Of a stretch of 64,000 nt of DNA, positions 42,894-55,280 are shown one piece after another. Location of the stretch: contig OX457031.1 of assembly GCA_949752745.1 (NCBI GenBank), forward strand, positions 248,001-312,000. The letters are read 5' to 3'. A program made the translations under genes and the position numbers. This stretch comes from Protula sp. h YS-2021 (Eukaryota > Annelida > Polychaeta > Sabellida > Serpulidae). Each line of letters starts with the position of its first letter. Position 1 is the first letter of the stretch. Under the pieces are notes generated by a model. It made no database searches. It was not told the DNA's origin and worked only from the letters and a program-made list of their open reading frames with translations.

Positions 42894-43343
42894 AACATTT
42901 GTAATAACTGTAGCTCCCCTGTTGGGTTAGGCTGTCAAACTGGCATCACATGGATTACGGAACAAAAGATTTTTTCGCCACCAAAGCAACAACGGCCTTC
43001 TAGAAAAACAAAAGAAACTAAAACTGAAACAGACACCAGTCTTTGTGAGTCTTTACCAAGCACATCTCCTGAGCTGTCAGGGAATAGAGACGGGTCTTGT
43101 ACTCCAAGCCCCCAATCCTCTCAGCTGGGCCACGAAACAAAGGCAAGACTCAAACAAAGAGCTCAACTTGCCAAACAGAGGTTGCCCACAAACCTTACGG
43201 AGGAAATGAGTGGGAATAGATACTCCCCTCTTATGGATGCTGGCGATGGGAGACCTGCAGGCAGAACCACCCCTAAGCCACCCCGCTCAAATGAAAAGCC
43301 TCCAAAAGTAACGATTAACAGAAATCGAGCTCTTAGCAAGTAA
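42894..43343 (+). pseudogene. LINE B ORF1, C-terminal part
   Basis: A Ser/Pro/Lys/Gln-rich segment (HETKARLKQRAQLAKQRL) matching in position and style the ORF1 tail of LINE A (RARLKSKAQVVTQRQQL). The zinc knuckles are missing because the copy is 5'-truncated. Confidence 0.65.
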
Positions 43344-43345
43344 CG

Positions 43346-44356
43346 ATGACAATAATTCATTGGAATATCAGGTTTTTGGACCAACTACCATGAATTGTTC
43401 ACACTTATGCACTTAAATGATCCGTGCATAAGTATTTTGTCTTCAGGAAACATTCAGCAAAAACGACAATCCACCAAAACTTAGAGGATATACGTCATAC
43501 AACAAACTCTCATCGGATGACAGAGCGACAGGTGGAATCGCTGTTTGTTCGAAGTGATCTTTTACAAATCGAAATTAATCTAAATACGCCTTTCCAGACC
43601 CAGGCGATTCGTATCACGCTTGGCAAAACTTTCACAAGTTGTAATATTTATTTGCCACCACAATTGAGACCTCAACCAGAAGAGTTGAATGACCTAATAA
43701 ATCAGTTACCTAAGCCAGTCCTATTCGTGGGCGACTTTAATGCTCACAGTACATTGTGGGGCAATAGTTACGTAGATTTGAAGGGAAAATTGGTAGAAAA
43801 TCTCCTTAACCATCATAATTTAACCATTTTCAACGACAAGTCATACACATATCTTCACCCTGGTACTGGTTCAAAAACCTCTATTGACCTTTCTATAGCA
43901 TCTGCTAATTTATATCTTGATTGTAATTGGAAAGTGCTGGGTGATCTCCACGGCAGTGACCACTTTCCTATTTTATTGTCTGAATCTAAACCATACCACG
44001 AAAAAAGATCCCCAAAATGGAAGTTTCAGAAAGCAGACTGGTTAGAATTCCAAGAATTATGTCATCAGAGTATCAAAAGGAAACATTTTACTGATGATGA
44101 AGACGAACATATCTCATTATTTACCTTTCTTCTCCATGGAGTGTGTGAAAAATCTATCCCAAGGACATCAGGATTCCGCAAGAAACCACACAAACCGTGG
44201 TTTAATGACGCTTGTAAAGAATCCATAGCGCTTCGTAAACAAGCTCTCAAAAAATTTTCAGACCACCCAGACATTACAAGAAAAATAGAATATCAAAGGG
44301 CCAAGACAGTTGCGCGTAAAACAGTAAAAAAAAAGCAAACAAGAGTCCTGGCATGA
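43346..44356 (+). pseudogene. LINE B ORF2 endonuclease
   Basis: The ATG at 43346 (MTIIHWNIR) is followed within ten codons by a 2-base loss. The main frame from 43424 gives PKPVLFVGDFNAHSTLWG, YLHPGTGSKTSIDL and LHGSDHFPIL, the APE endonuclease motifs. An A run near 44325-44335 breaks the frame. Confidence 0.85.
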
Positions 44357-44406
44357 ATATGTTTCTCAACTCAACACAAATAATTCTCTAAAAAAAGACC
44401 TGGGAC

Positions 44407-45847
44407 ATGGTTAGAAAAATATCTGGCAAGAACACTTTTAACACAGTAAGCCATCTAGAAGTTAACAATAATATGATCACCGACCCAAAGGACATTTTAG
44501 ATACCCTAGGCGAAACATTTGAACATAATTCATCTTCCGAAAATTATAGCCACGAGTTTAGACGCTATAAAGAAACAGAAGAAACTAATCCTCTCAGCTT
44601 CTATTCTGACAACAGCGAAGCGAATAATGAGCACTTTCTCTTAATGAATTGAGAAAGGCCATAGATAGTTCCCATGATTCAGCAGCAGGACCAGATGACA
44701 TACATTATCAGATGCTTAGACATTTGCCAGACCATACCCTAAAGATCCTTTTAGAATTGTTAAATCATACCTGGAATTCCGACACTTTTCCACAAATATG
44801 GAAGGAAGCCACAATAATACCAATACCAAAGCCAAACAAAGATCCACGAAATCCTCAGAATTACAGACCAATTTCCTTGACAAGTGCCCTGTGCAAAACA
44901 TTTGAGCGAATGGTAGCTGAAAGATTAAAATGGTACCTGGAAAGAAACAACTTGCTTGCCGACATACAGAGTGGCTTTAGGAAACAAAGGAGCACTCTGG
45001 ACCATCTTGAAAGACTAGAATCTTTTGTGAAAGAAGCTTTCAATAACAAGGAACATGTTGTTACCGTTTTCTTCGACTTGGAAAAAGCTTATGACGCAGC
45101 ATGGAAACACGGAGTACTAAAGGATCTTTTTGATTTCGGCCTCCGAGGCCGTCTGCCCCAGTTTATAAAAGGATTCCTGGACGACCGTCGATTCAGGGTT
45201 CGCCTTGGTACAATATTCTCAGAATCATTTGAACAAGAGGAGGGCTTCCCCCAAGGATGCATCCTTTCAATTCTACTTTTCCTGATAAAAATCAACAATA
45301 TAAAAGATACACTGAGACAGGGGATAGATAGCTCACTCTTCGTGGATGATTTTGCCATGTCGTGTAGAGGCAAAAGTATGAATTTAATACAGCGTCGTCT
45401 TCAGCAGAGTATTTATTCTCTCCAAGTTTGGGCGAATAAGAATGGTTTTAAATTCTCACAAACCAAAACGGTTTGTATACACTTTTGTAAAAAAAGAAAA
45501 CGACACGACGATCCAGTTTTACACATCTCTAACGTGCAAATCCCTGTTGTCAAGGAAAACAAATTTTTAGGTTTAATTTTTGATAACCAACTTAGTTTTA
45601 TCCCACATATCAAACACCTCCGAAGGAAGTGTCAGAAGGCTTTAAATTTACTGAGAGTCATCTACTCCCACGATTTGGGAGCAGATCGTGATACTAAACT
45701 CATGTTGTATAGAGCTCTAATCAGATCGCGACTGGACTATTGCAGTATAGTTGATGGCTCAACTAGACCATCATATCTCAAAATGCTAGAACCGATACAG
45801 AATCAAGGCTTAAGAATATGTTTAAATGCCTTTAGAACATCCCCAGC
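44407..45847 (+). pseudogene. LINE B ORF2 reverse transcriptase
   Basis: 44649 onward: DSAAGPDDIHYQML, IPKPNKDPRNPQNYRPISL, VFFDLEKAYDA (first Asp), FPQGCILSILLF and SLFVDDFAMS (the FVDD catalytic pair). It is intact as a domain. The reading frame runs by chance straight into LINE A4. Confidence 0.9.
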
Positions 45848-48793
45848 AATAGCCATGCGAAAAACAGCTCTTCGCCAATTCTACATCACCCCGGACCATA
45901 GTAGCAAACTTGAATACAAAAGGCTGCGTGCTGCAGCACGCAGAACTATCAAAGCAAGCAAAAAGCAAACCTGGGTGGAATATATCTCCAAACTGAACAA
46001 AAACAATTCAACCAAAAAAATATGGGAGATAATCCGAAAAATATCTGGTAAAAACATCTCAAAACCCATAAACCACATCAGTACAAACAACCAAACTATC
46101 GCAAAACCTGACGAAATAGCAAATACCCTCGGCACAACCTTTCAGTTCAACTCTTCATCTGAAAATTACTCTCTTGCGTTCCGTCAAATAAAAGAAATTA
46201 AAGAACAAATACCAATAAACTTCACCTCAAATAACTCGGAACAGTACAATTGCACCTTTACCCTGTCGGAGTTGAAAGACGCCATCCAAAATTCACATGA
46301 CTCAGCTGCCGGACCAGACGACCTCCACTACCAGGTTCTAAAGCACCTACCTGAGGAAACCCTTGAAGTCCTGCTACAATTACTCAATCAAGTTTGGACT
46401 ACAGGAAACTTTCCCGAAATATGGAAAGAAGCCACCATCATGCCAATTCCAAAACCCAATAAGGACTCTACTAATCCCCAAAATTATCGCCCAATATCTC
46501 TGACAAGCTCTTTGTGCAAAACACTAGAGCGTATGATAGCCGCAAGACTAATTTGGTATTTAGAGAAAAACCATCTGCTTACTGACATCCAAAGTGGCTT
46601 CAGAAAAGAAAGAAGTACCATAGATCACCTGGTTAGACTCGAATCATTTATAAGAGAAGGTTTTATCAATAACGAACATGTCGTCACTGTTTTCTTTGAT
46701 TTAGAAAAAGCCTACGACACGGCTTGGAAATACGGGGTCATGCAAGACCTCCACAACCTTGGCATACGAGGTCGTCTCCCAGAATTCATTGAAGGGTTTT
46801 TAAATGATAGGCGATTTAAAGTCCGTCTCGGTTCTGTTTTCTCGGACTATTTCGAGCAAGAAGAAGGCTATCCTCAAGGCTGTATTCTATCAATTCTCTT
46901 GTTTCTAATCAAAATCAATAGTATCAAAGGCGCAACTAAACAGGGAATAGACAGCTCACTGTTTGTAGACGATTTTGCTATGTCTGCAAGGGGTAAGAAT
47001 ATGAATCTGATCGAGCGTCGCCTCCAGCAAAATATCAACTCTCTTCAAAAATGGGCTGACCAAAACGGTTTCAAATTTTCGCAAACCAAAACAGTCTGCA
47101 TGCACTTTTGCAACAAGCGAAAGCCACACGGCGATCCTATTTTATACTTATCAAACACACAGATACCCGTAGTAAAGGAAAACAAATTCCTTGGCCTAAT
47201 TCTGGACTCGAAGCTAAATTTTATTCCCCACATAAAAGACGTGAAGAGGAAATGTCAAAAGGCGCTCAACCTGTTACGAGTCGTCTCCGCTCAAGACTGG
47301 GGAGCAGATACCAGTACAAAATTAAAACTGTATAGATCATTAATAAGATCCAGAATAGATTATGGTAGCATCGTCTACGGATCGGCAAGACCCTCGTACC
47401 TAAAGATGCTGAACCCAATACAAAACCAAGGCCTTCGCCTGTGCCTTAACGCTTTCAGAACGTCACCAGCGGAAAGCCTTCAGGTTGAATCAAATGAACA
47501 ACCATTAGATATCCAACGAATCAAACTCTCAATGCAATACGCAATTAAACTATACGCAAATAAAGAAAACCCCACCTACAAGGCAGTGTTCGAAAAAGAT
47601 CATTCAGAAATCCTAAACACACGCCCTAGGGTTATCGTTCCCTTTGGCACTAGAATCCGTAACCATCTTAATAATGCTGGAATCAAAGTCGAGCAAATTG
47701 CAAACTCAAAAGTTTCGAAATACCCAACATGGAACATACAAAGACCCACCATAGACAAAACTCTGACAAACTTTTCCAAAGACGCAACAAATGCTGAAGA
47801 GTTCAAAGCTAGGTTTGCTGAGATAAAGGAAACCTACCCTCACCATCATTTCATATACACGGACGGATCTAAGCTTGATAAGAAAGTTGCTGCCTCAATA
47901 GTTACAAAATCAAATACCCTGAAAACAAGATTACCAAACTTCTCCTCTATCTTTTCCGCGGAGGTTCGGGCACTCCAGTTAGCCATGGAAATTGTCAAGA
48001 TTAGTAGGTACAAAAAAATTGTTATCTGTGTCGATTCCTTATCGGTCTTACAGTCACTAGAAAATCTGCAAGTGTCGAACACAATGATTCTAGACCTAGT
48101 AGAACGTTATGAAAGGGCAATCAAACAAGGCAAATCCCTAGTATTTTGCTGGGTGCCAAGCCACGTGGGCATACCGGGTAATGAAGCTGCGGACCGGGCA
48201 GCAAAAGAGGCGCTAAACTACAACATATCCGACCTTCTCATACCATACTCCGACTTTAAACCCCATATTTCAAGTTATGTAAAAAACCTTTGGCAACAAA
48301 GGTGGAACGAACAAAGAAATAACAAACTCTTTCAAATCCAACCAACAGTTGGACAAAAACACCTAGCTCTTGGCAGTATTCGCGACACAACAGTTATGCA
48401 TAGAGTTCGAATCGGGCATACATACATCACCCACGGATATCTTCTGAGAGGCGATGCGCCTCCACAATGTACTGGTTGTCAAGAACGTTTGACTGCAAAA
48501 CATATTCTACTCAATTGCGTAGATTTTCAGAACATTCGTTCACGCTACTACAGTGTGAATTCCATGAAAGACCTTTTTATAAAGGTAGCACCAAGCAAAA
48601 TTATTTCTTTTCTGAAAGAAATACACATGTACAGTAAGTTTTAAACTGAATTTAGTTGATTTTAGATTTATACACTACTTGTTTTGTCTATTTTAATCGA
48701 TTTTAGTTTCAACTGAGTCTTCTTATAGTAACAGAACTGACACAATATGACCCTAACGGGTTGCTAGTGTCGTTAAACTTATCAATCAATCAA
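45848..48793 (+). mobile_element. LINE A copy A4, 5'-truncated, inside LINE B1
   Basis: Flanked by 51-bp copies of LINE B sequence (45797-45847 and 48794-48844, one mismatch). It starts late in the endonuclease and carries complete RT (FFDLEKAYDTA, YPQGCILS, LFVDDFAMSA), RNase H (FIYTDGS, AEVRAL, CVDSLSV, GNEAADR) and a CCHC end (CTGCQERLTAKHILLNC). The frame is open to TAA at 48642-48644. It ends in the stem-loop and CAAT repeats. Confidence 0.93.
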
Positions 48794-50178
48794 ACAGAAT
48801 CAAGGCTTAAGAATATGTTTAAATGCCTTTAGAACTTCCCCAGCCGACAGTTTACACGTTGAAGCAAATGAACAACCTCTCAATATACGGCGGTTAAAAC
48901 TTGCCATGCAGTATTGTATAAAACTTTACGCCAATAGAAATAACCCTACTCATCAGATTGTTTTCGGATCACACTATGCGGATAGAGGTACCAATGCTAT
49001 CCCCCCCTTTGGAACTAGGATTATACCACACCTGCAAGAAGCAGGTATAATCGTTGAATCTGTTGCAAATTACAAAATACCTAACCAACCCCTTTGGAAG
49101 TTTACGAAACCTGTGGTCTTGAAGACTCTTTCTGAGTCCGCAAAAGAACGAACTAACCCGTGTGTATTTCAGTCAAAATTTGCAGAATTAAAGGATAATT
49201 ATAATGACTACCATTTCATATATACCGATGGTTCCAAACTTGAGGACAAGGCTGCAGCAGCTATTGTCACAGAAAATAACACATTCAGAACCAGGCTGCC
49301 TGATGGGTCTTCTATTTTCTGTGCAGAAGTTAGAGCCCTGCAGCTAGCTATGCAAATTGTCAAGATTAGCTGCTACAAAAAATTCATATTGTGCGTGGAC
49401 TCCATGTCAGTGCTTGACTCACTAGAAAACTTACAGGTATCCAACCCAATAATTTTGGACTTGATAGAAAAACACGACGAAGTTGTAAAAGCTGGCAAAG
49501 AGATAATATTTTGTTGGGTATCGAGCCACGTTGGAATCCCGGGCAACGAGGCAGCCGACAAAGGCGCCAAAGAAGCGTTAAACCAAGATTGCTCAGATTT
49601 CCTTATACCGTCATCAGATTTTAAGTGCCATATTTCTAGATATGTAAAAAATCTATGGCAACAATATTGGGATGAACAAACCAACAATAAGCTATACCAA
49701 ATTAACCCTGTGGTAGGGCGCAAATTGCCCTCCCTAAATGGCCTTCGCGACGATATGGTAATTCACAGATTAAGAATAGGACATTTTTACACTACTCACA
49801 AACACCTCTTAAGAGGTGAACCACAACCCGAATGTATAAGTTGTCAGGAACAGTATACAGTGAAACACATCTTGATAGATTGTATAGACTTGAATCACAT
49901 TCGTCCCCGTTATTATAGAGTTGATTCCGTGAGAGAGCTCTTTGAGAAGGTAAATTTCAACAAGGTCCTAGAATTTTTAAAAGAGATTAACATGTATTCC
50001 TATGTGTAGACCACCATTAAGTCTATTTTTAGTATATTTTTTAGTATATTAAATATTTTATTTTATAATCATTTTTAATCAATAAAGTATAAATTCGACA
50101 AAGTTACCAGGAATGACACAATATGACCTGCAACAGGTTGGCGGTGTCGTTAAACCAACCAAATAACTAACTCACTAA
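48794..50178 (+). mobile_element. LINE B copy B1, 3' part with RNase H
   Basis: It continues LINE B1 after A4. Its frame gives FIYTDGSKLEDKAAAAIV, SIFCAEVRAL, CVDSMSVL and GNEAADKGAK (RNase H) and CISCQEQYTVKHILIDC, to TAG at 50007-50009. The HVGIP motif is intact apart from a Pro-to-Ser change before it (WVSSHVG). It ends with stem-loop ACCTGCAACAGGT and TAAC-type repeats. Confidence 0.9.
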
Positions 50179-51257
50179 CTTTTTTGTGTGTGTGTGTTTT
50201 TTCATTTTACTATTTATTTATTTCTTTTTGTTTTACAATTGCAATAACAACATCGTTATGGACATGTTCGTTGTCGAACCAGTTCATATCCAGTCTCGGT
50301 GCACTCGTGCAGGAGTATACTGCGGTTTCTCGCCGCATCCGAATGCATGTCCAGCAAGAAAAATTACTGGTTTCTGCCACATTATAACCTAGGTTAAAAC
50401 CCTCAGGAAATGCGCCTGGGAAAGTAAGAACAAATTCACTAGGGCTTTGCACGACCCTTACCACCGAAACTTGTAACCCTTGCCAAACCCGAGGGTTTAC
50501 ACTGACGTTTTATGCGGTACAAAATATGCGCAGTGTTCAAAATCATCAGGAATTTTTTTTTTATTTTTTTTTTACATTATGCTTTGATTGTGGATTCGAA
50601 TTGTGGCGAGATCCTGCACCACACCTTGGGAGCTCCTAAATGCAAATAGTTTATTGGAAGGAGGTTAAAATTCTCAGTATGTAAGGGAAACGTGGAGAAA
50701 CGTGAACCGAAATAAACATATCCACACGTTATCCCCGAAGTGTGTTGAGTATCTTTGTATGTATCGGTCCCCTAGCATTTGATAGGTTAAAATTTTGACA
50801 GTAGCTGCGGAAGTATGTTCCGGTGTTATCGGTCCCGTAGTGCAAATCTAGCATTATAATTTAAGTAAGCTTAAAAGGATTCAATGTCTTGTAGCTATCT
50901 GCATCGTTATATGTTGATTCACTGGTGCACTTCAAGTAAGGTACATGCTTAATTAAAATCATTATGTGCTCTTTATTTGCATCGTTAAATGTTCATTCAT
51001 TGGTAATTAAGAAGTTACATATTTTTTAAGGGTAGTGATGCAGTGTAATACTTACACTTCATTATCTGCATGTTCCGACCTAATCTTTGAAACGGCCATT
51101 TGTCTTTCTCCTACCTGGAAGTTGGTGAAGGCGCAGCTCGACCTTCGCCCCTCAAAACGTTGGGTTATGACATTTATCCGTGTACGATTCGACCAGGGTG
51201 TGGTATTCGCACTCCAGTCTTCTGGTGGTATGAGTTTGACTACCTCGGCCGCAGTAA
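50179..51257. other. No gene; repeat fragments
   Basis: 50235-50335 matches 52538-52700 (TTACAATTGCAATA, GACATGTTCGTTGT, GGTGCACTCG). No coding evidence otherwise. Confidence 0.45.
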
Positions 51258-51480
51258 AGGGCAAATGGCAACAGTATTGGAATGAACAGATCAACAATAA
51301 ACTGCATTATATTAACCCGGTTGTAGGACGTAAATTACAATACTGAAACACTCTTCAGGATGACATGGTAATACGTAGGGCCTGGATAGGGCATACCTAC
51401 ACCACATAAACACCTGCTTTGAGGCTAACTGCTGCCCAAATGTCCAGGTTGCCAAGAGAGGTATACTTACTGTTTTTGAC
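51258..51480 (+). mobile_element. Eroded LINE B/C-like RNase H remnant
   Basis: KWQQYWNEQINNKLHYINPVVGRKL matches the LINE B segment after RNase H. Stops and shifts follow. Confidence 0.7.
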
Positions 51481-52537
51481 CTGTGCGCAGGTGTTTTAAT
51501 GAATGGAGTATTGACGTGTTTAGCAATCACAAATAAATAAATAAATAAATAAAAATGAAAAAAAAATAATAAAAATTAAAAAAAAACAGAAACCTGTGCT
51601 TATTTTTCACTACACTGAACACATATTTATTGTTTCCTTATTTACCAGTTGGCTATAAAATGTTGATCTATCGTTTACCAAATGTTGAACTTTGGGTTAA
51701 GGTTAGGTACCACATAAATAAAGAAGCAACACCTCTTACAGGTTTTGCAAAATTGACCGCCAAATTCGAAAAAAAAATTAATAAGAATGGCCAAATTGCA
51801 ATTTTAATTTAAAGACATTTGTAGGGTGAATGGGTGTTCTGGACCAGAATGCTGGGCCATGGGAATTCTGGATCAGACTTCTGGACCAATCAATCAGTCC
51901 TCCCCAGTCTTTCTGCAGCGAGCTCTCAGTTTAGCGCGCACCATTCAAAGATGCGTTCGAATGGTCAGTCCATTCCTACTAGTTCTTTATTTATTTATTT
52001 ATTTATTTTATTTATTTTTTTTTTTTGTTCATACGCAAACACAAACACTCAAGTACAATGACACTAGCGTATTTCAGATCTTTGAGCGCCCGCCCTGTAA
52101 ACGGTAACCACGAGGATTTTCACTAGGTCTTAGTCGCATACGCACACCGACGAACTTGTCCTTGTACTCCATATTCACAAATATGTGGAGCGAAATTTTT
52201 AATTAGACAGCCAATGAGAAGACGAGTGTTGGGCTTGCTACGTCATCCGGCTTACACATATAAGTTTCTTGACTATTTACACACAGGAAAATTACACACA
52301 AGATCACGCAGATACATTTTGCTCCATTGAGTATAGTCGAAGTACAATCAGCGAAGAACTCGACGCGCTGTAAATGGAGCAATGATTTTCACTGGTGAAC
52401 TATATACATTTTAATTACGATATTTACAACTAATGAAAAAAAAAAACATGTACAATGTACAATGTTTCTTAAATCTCCCTATCTTTATACACGCCTCCTT
52501 CTTTTTTTTCTCTCTTTTTTTTTTTTTTTTGTTTTTT
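51481..52537. other. No gene; A- and T-rich simple repeats
   Basis: (AAAT)n at about 51530-51560 and (TTTA)n at about 51984-52010. Short frames only. Confidence 0.45.
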
Positions 52538-52615
52538 TACAATTGCAATACCAGCATCGTCATGTATATGTTCGTTGTAAAACCAGTTCGTATCTAGTGT
52601 TGGTGCACTCGGGCA

Positions 52616-52677
52616 ACAGAACCGACACAATATGACCCTAACGGGTTGCGGGTGTCGTTAAACCAATCAATCAATCA
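52616..52677 (+). mobile_element. 62-bp LINE A tail-only insertion
   Basis: Only the LINE A 3' stem-loop (ACCCTAACGGGT within GACAC...GTGTC) and (CAAT)n are present, flanked by ACTCGGGCA at 52607-52615 and 52678-52686. Confidence 0.88.
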
Positions 52678-52706
52678 ACTCGGGCAGGGTTATACTGTGA
52701 TTTCTC

Positions 52707-52942
52707 AGCCTCGGTGGCCTAGTGGCTAATGTCCGCCCCGAGACTGGAAGATCGTGGTTCAAACCCCGGTCGGGTCACACCTAAAACTTTAAAATTGGGA
52801 CTCCTCCTTGCTACCCTGTGAGGCATTCCACATGTAAGGGTTAGAAGGAGGACTGGGATGCCCCATTTCAGTATGATGTGGCAGGGGGATCCCGATATGA
52901 CCATAGCAGTTGAAAGGGATCTAAAAAAACAATACAATACAA
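52707..52942 (+). mobile_element. SINE family 2, full length
   Basis: A tRNA-like head with A box (TGGCCTAGTGG) and B box (GGTTCAAACCC, 52756-52766). The body GGGACTCCTCCTTGC, the shared core CCCATTTCAGTATGATGTGGCAGG and an AATAC tail follow. Confidence 0.88.
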
Positions 52943-53029
52943 TTGTTTTGTTTATTTTAGTTGTTCTTAGTAGCAGTTGACTTTTTCCCAGTTGACTTTT
53001 TCCCATTCTACCAAAACCGACACATCATG

Positions 53030-53232
53030 TGTTCGTAGTCTGTCGTTTCAGATACAAGAGCATTGCAACCGTGGAATTGGCACACCTTTGTCTTGCGTGC
53101 TTCTTTCCCTCCCCTGAAAAAATGAGGAGTTTTGCTATGTTCTTCCTCTATCTCCTTCTTGGAAAGATATCTTGGTATGCTTGTTAGACACATAACGCAT
53201 ATTGTCCCTTGTTTGTGTTCCACAGCCAGGAA
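53030..53232 (-). pseudogene. Two-finger C2H2 gene, copy 1, exon 3 downstream part
   Basis: The minus strand continues a finger begun at 54239-54331: GTQTRDNMRYVSNKH, then a second finger CQFHGCNALVSETTDYEH. One frameshift near 53130-53150 separates them. LINE C interrupts the exon between the two Cys and two His of finger 1. It is a paralogue of the gene at 59.7-63.5 kb. Confidence 0.6.
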
Positions 53233-54238
53233 ACTCACAGTGGAAACTCACCAAACCTTTAGAACTAAAGATCCTATCGAGACAGTGAAGATATACAAAA
53301 AATTTGTTATGCGTGAACTCTGTCCGTCCTGCAATCAATTGAAAACCTACAAATATCAAACCCACTTATCCTTGACCTTCTGGAAAGGTATGACGAGGCC
53401 ACTAAAGCTTGCAAAGACATAGTGTGCTGCTGGGTTCCAAGTCACATGGGTATCCGATGAAACGAGATTGCCGACAAAGCTGCAAAAGAGGCTCTAAATG
53501 ATAATTGTATCGATATGGTCATACCAATCTCCGATTTTAAATATCACATCACAAGATACACAAAGAGATTGGCAAGAAAGATCGAACAAACAAAGAAACA
53601 AGCTGTATCAACCAATTCCCTTAGTCGGACAAAAGCCCCCGCCACTAAACTGTGCGAGATGAAATGGTTTACCATAGAGCCAGAATTGGACATGCATATA
53701 TCACCTACAAACATCTTTTTAAGAGGCGAGCCGGCACCCGACTGTGCCGGGTGTCAGGAACCCTACACCGTTAAACATATCGTAATAGACTGTACCCATT
53801 TCCAAGATGCCCGCTTACGTCATCGGGACTCATCCTTGCTACCCTGTGAGGCACTCCACATATAAGGGTTCAAAGGAGGGCTGGAATGCCCCATTTCAGT
53901 ATAATGTGGCAGGGGGATCCCGATATGAGCATAGCAGTTGAAAGGGATCTAAATAACTATACAATACAATTACGTCATTTCAGAGCCTACTCCTTCAGGC
54001 AGCTTTTTGATGAAGTAGAACCTTTATGCAAATTTATGTATTTTTTAAAAGAAATCAACCTGTGTCAGTATGTCTAGTGGCTTTTCCTTTATGATTTTAG
54101 AATATACACGGTTTTAACTTACCTTTATTTTAACTTGTAGTATTGTTTTCTAGTCACTTACTACTGACATGTTCCGACACAATGTAACCCGCTAAGGGTC
54201 GGTCGTGTCGTTAAGCAAATCATGTAACTAAGTAACTA
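53233..54238 (+). mobile_element. LINE C, 5'-truncated, in the zinc-finger exon
   Basis: TSD ACAGCCAGGAA at 53222-53232 and 54239-54249. It carries late RNase H (CCWVPSHMGI, DKAAKEALN), a CCHC end (CAGCQEPYTVKHIVIDC) and MYFLKEINLCQYV. It ends in stem-loop ACCCGCTAAGGGT and TAAC repeats. It is related to LINE B, and a SINE is inserted in it. Confidence 0.88.
53824..53969 (+). mobile_element. SINE family 2, 5'-truncated, inside LINE C
   Basis: TSD TTACGTCAT at 53815-53823 and 53970-53978. Same body, core and tail as the copy at 13127. Confidence 0.9.
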
Positions 54239-54331
54239 ACAGCCAGGAACTGAGCACTTGTAGCTGTACACTTTTTTACCCTTGTGGCTTACGGTCACCG
54301 TAGACTGGGACGGCCGGAATATTATCTTTTC
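54239..54331 (-). pseudogene. Two-finger C2H2 gene, copy 1, exon 3 upstream part
   Basis: Acceptor TTTAAACAG, exon start 54331: EKIIFRPSQSTVTVSHKGKK then YSYKCSVPGC, the Cys pair of finger 1. It matches 62889-62790 closely. Confidence 0.6.
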
Positions 54332-54571
54332 CTGTTTAAAAGCAAAAATATTTAAAATTGTAGAAGTGCTATTAATATGTATTAAAATAGTTCTTATAAA
54401 ATATATTTCCATACTAAAAATATTCTTGTCAACTGGACGTTTTCTTACCCGGGCATTACCTGGGCGTGACTGCGTAGTTGACATTGGTGGCCGCAACACG
54501 GTTGGTACGGGTTTTACCATGCGCCGCACACGGCTGGTACGGTTTTTGCGTCGGTGTCGGTGTGTTGGCCT

Positions 54572-54613
<42 letters not shown>

Positions 54614-55269
54614 ACAACCGCTGTGAATGTGCCATCTTTTGGAAAGGCTCTTGGACATGGTACTATTTCCATTCAGCCGACAGTTTTCTGTCATCTCTTG
54701 CAAAGACACTGGCAGAGGACACTTCTTTTAGTTCGGCTGACACTTGTTTGTACTTATTTAATAAAGACAATGCTTTAAATATTAACTAAAGGTAAATATG
54801 TATATATATACTTTTTCTTTTCTTTTTTTTTTTTTTTTTAAAGTGGTATCTTGTGTTATTTAGAAAGAAATAACACTTGTAAATAAAAAATGCTGCATGC
54901 TTTATGGCATGCTTCATTTTTACAGGCGTCATTGGTAAAACATTCGAGTCGTCGCTGTCAAACAGTTCCGACCTGTCCGTGTCCGACGCAAAAGCGCAAC
55001 AGGCTCACAAATCTTGATGACTTCAAATTCCTTTAGCTGTTAAATCATAAACAAAATTTTCTTCCTATTTCAGCATTTTGAAACTGATTATTAGTCTACA
55101 ACGAAATTTATGTGAATGAGTTTTTGAGTACATTTATATTGACTATATTTAAAAGCATTACTTTACCACATAAAAATATTGATCCTTGCCGGAATCATCG
55201 CCAGCGACTGACACGCTGCTCTCCGACTCCTTCCTTCGAGCTATTCTCCCAGAAGCTTGTCGGTCCTGT
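54332..55269. other. Intron-like region, possible upstream exon, T tract
   Basis: 54332-54481 matches the intron at 62890-63041. A minus-strand exon-like piece (MSTTQSRPGNAR before GTAAGA) lies at about 54449-54484. A run of about 41 T lies at 54571-54612. An acidic frame (SDTDRSELFDSDDSN) at about 54940-55000 may be another exon. Confidence 0.35.
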
Positions 55270-55280
55270 TCGAAAAAGCA

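Larger units (their letters stand above)
42894..45847 (+). mobile_element. LINE B copy B1, 5' part
   Basis: The end of ORF1 (to TAA 43341-43343), then ORF2 with endonuclease and RT. The copy is split at 45847 by LINE A4 and resumes at 48794. It is related to LINE A but distinct, with about 60-70 percent similar protein by eye. Confidence 0.88.

Noticed and set aside
44649..48644. A single 1331-residue protein with two RT domains
   Set aside because: The join coincides with a 51-bp target duplication of LINE B; it is a chance in-frame nesting of LINE A in LINE B.
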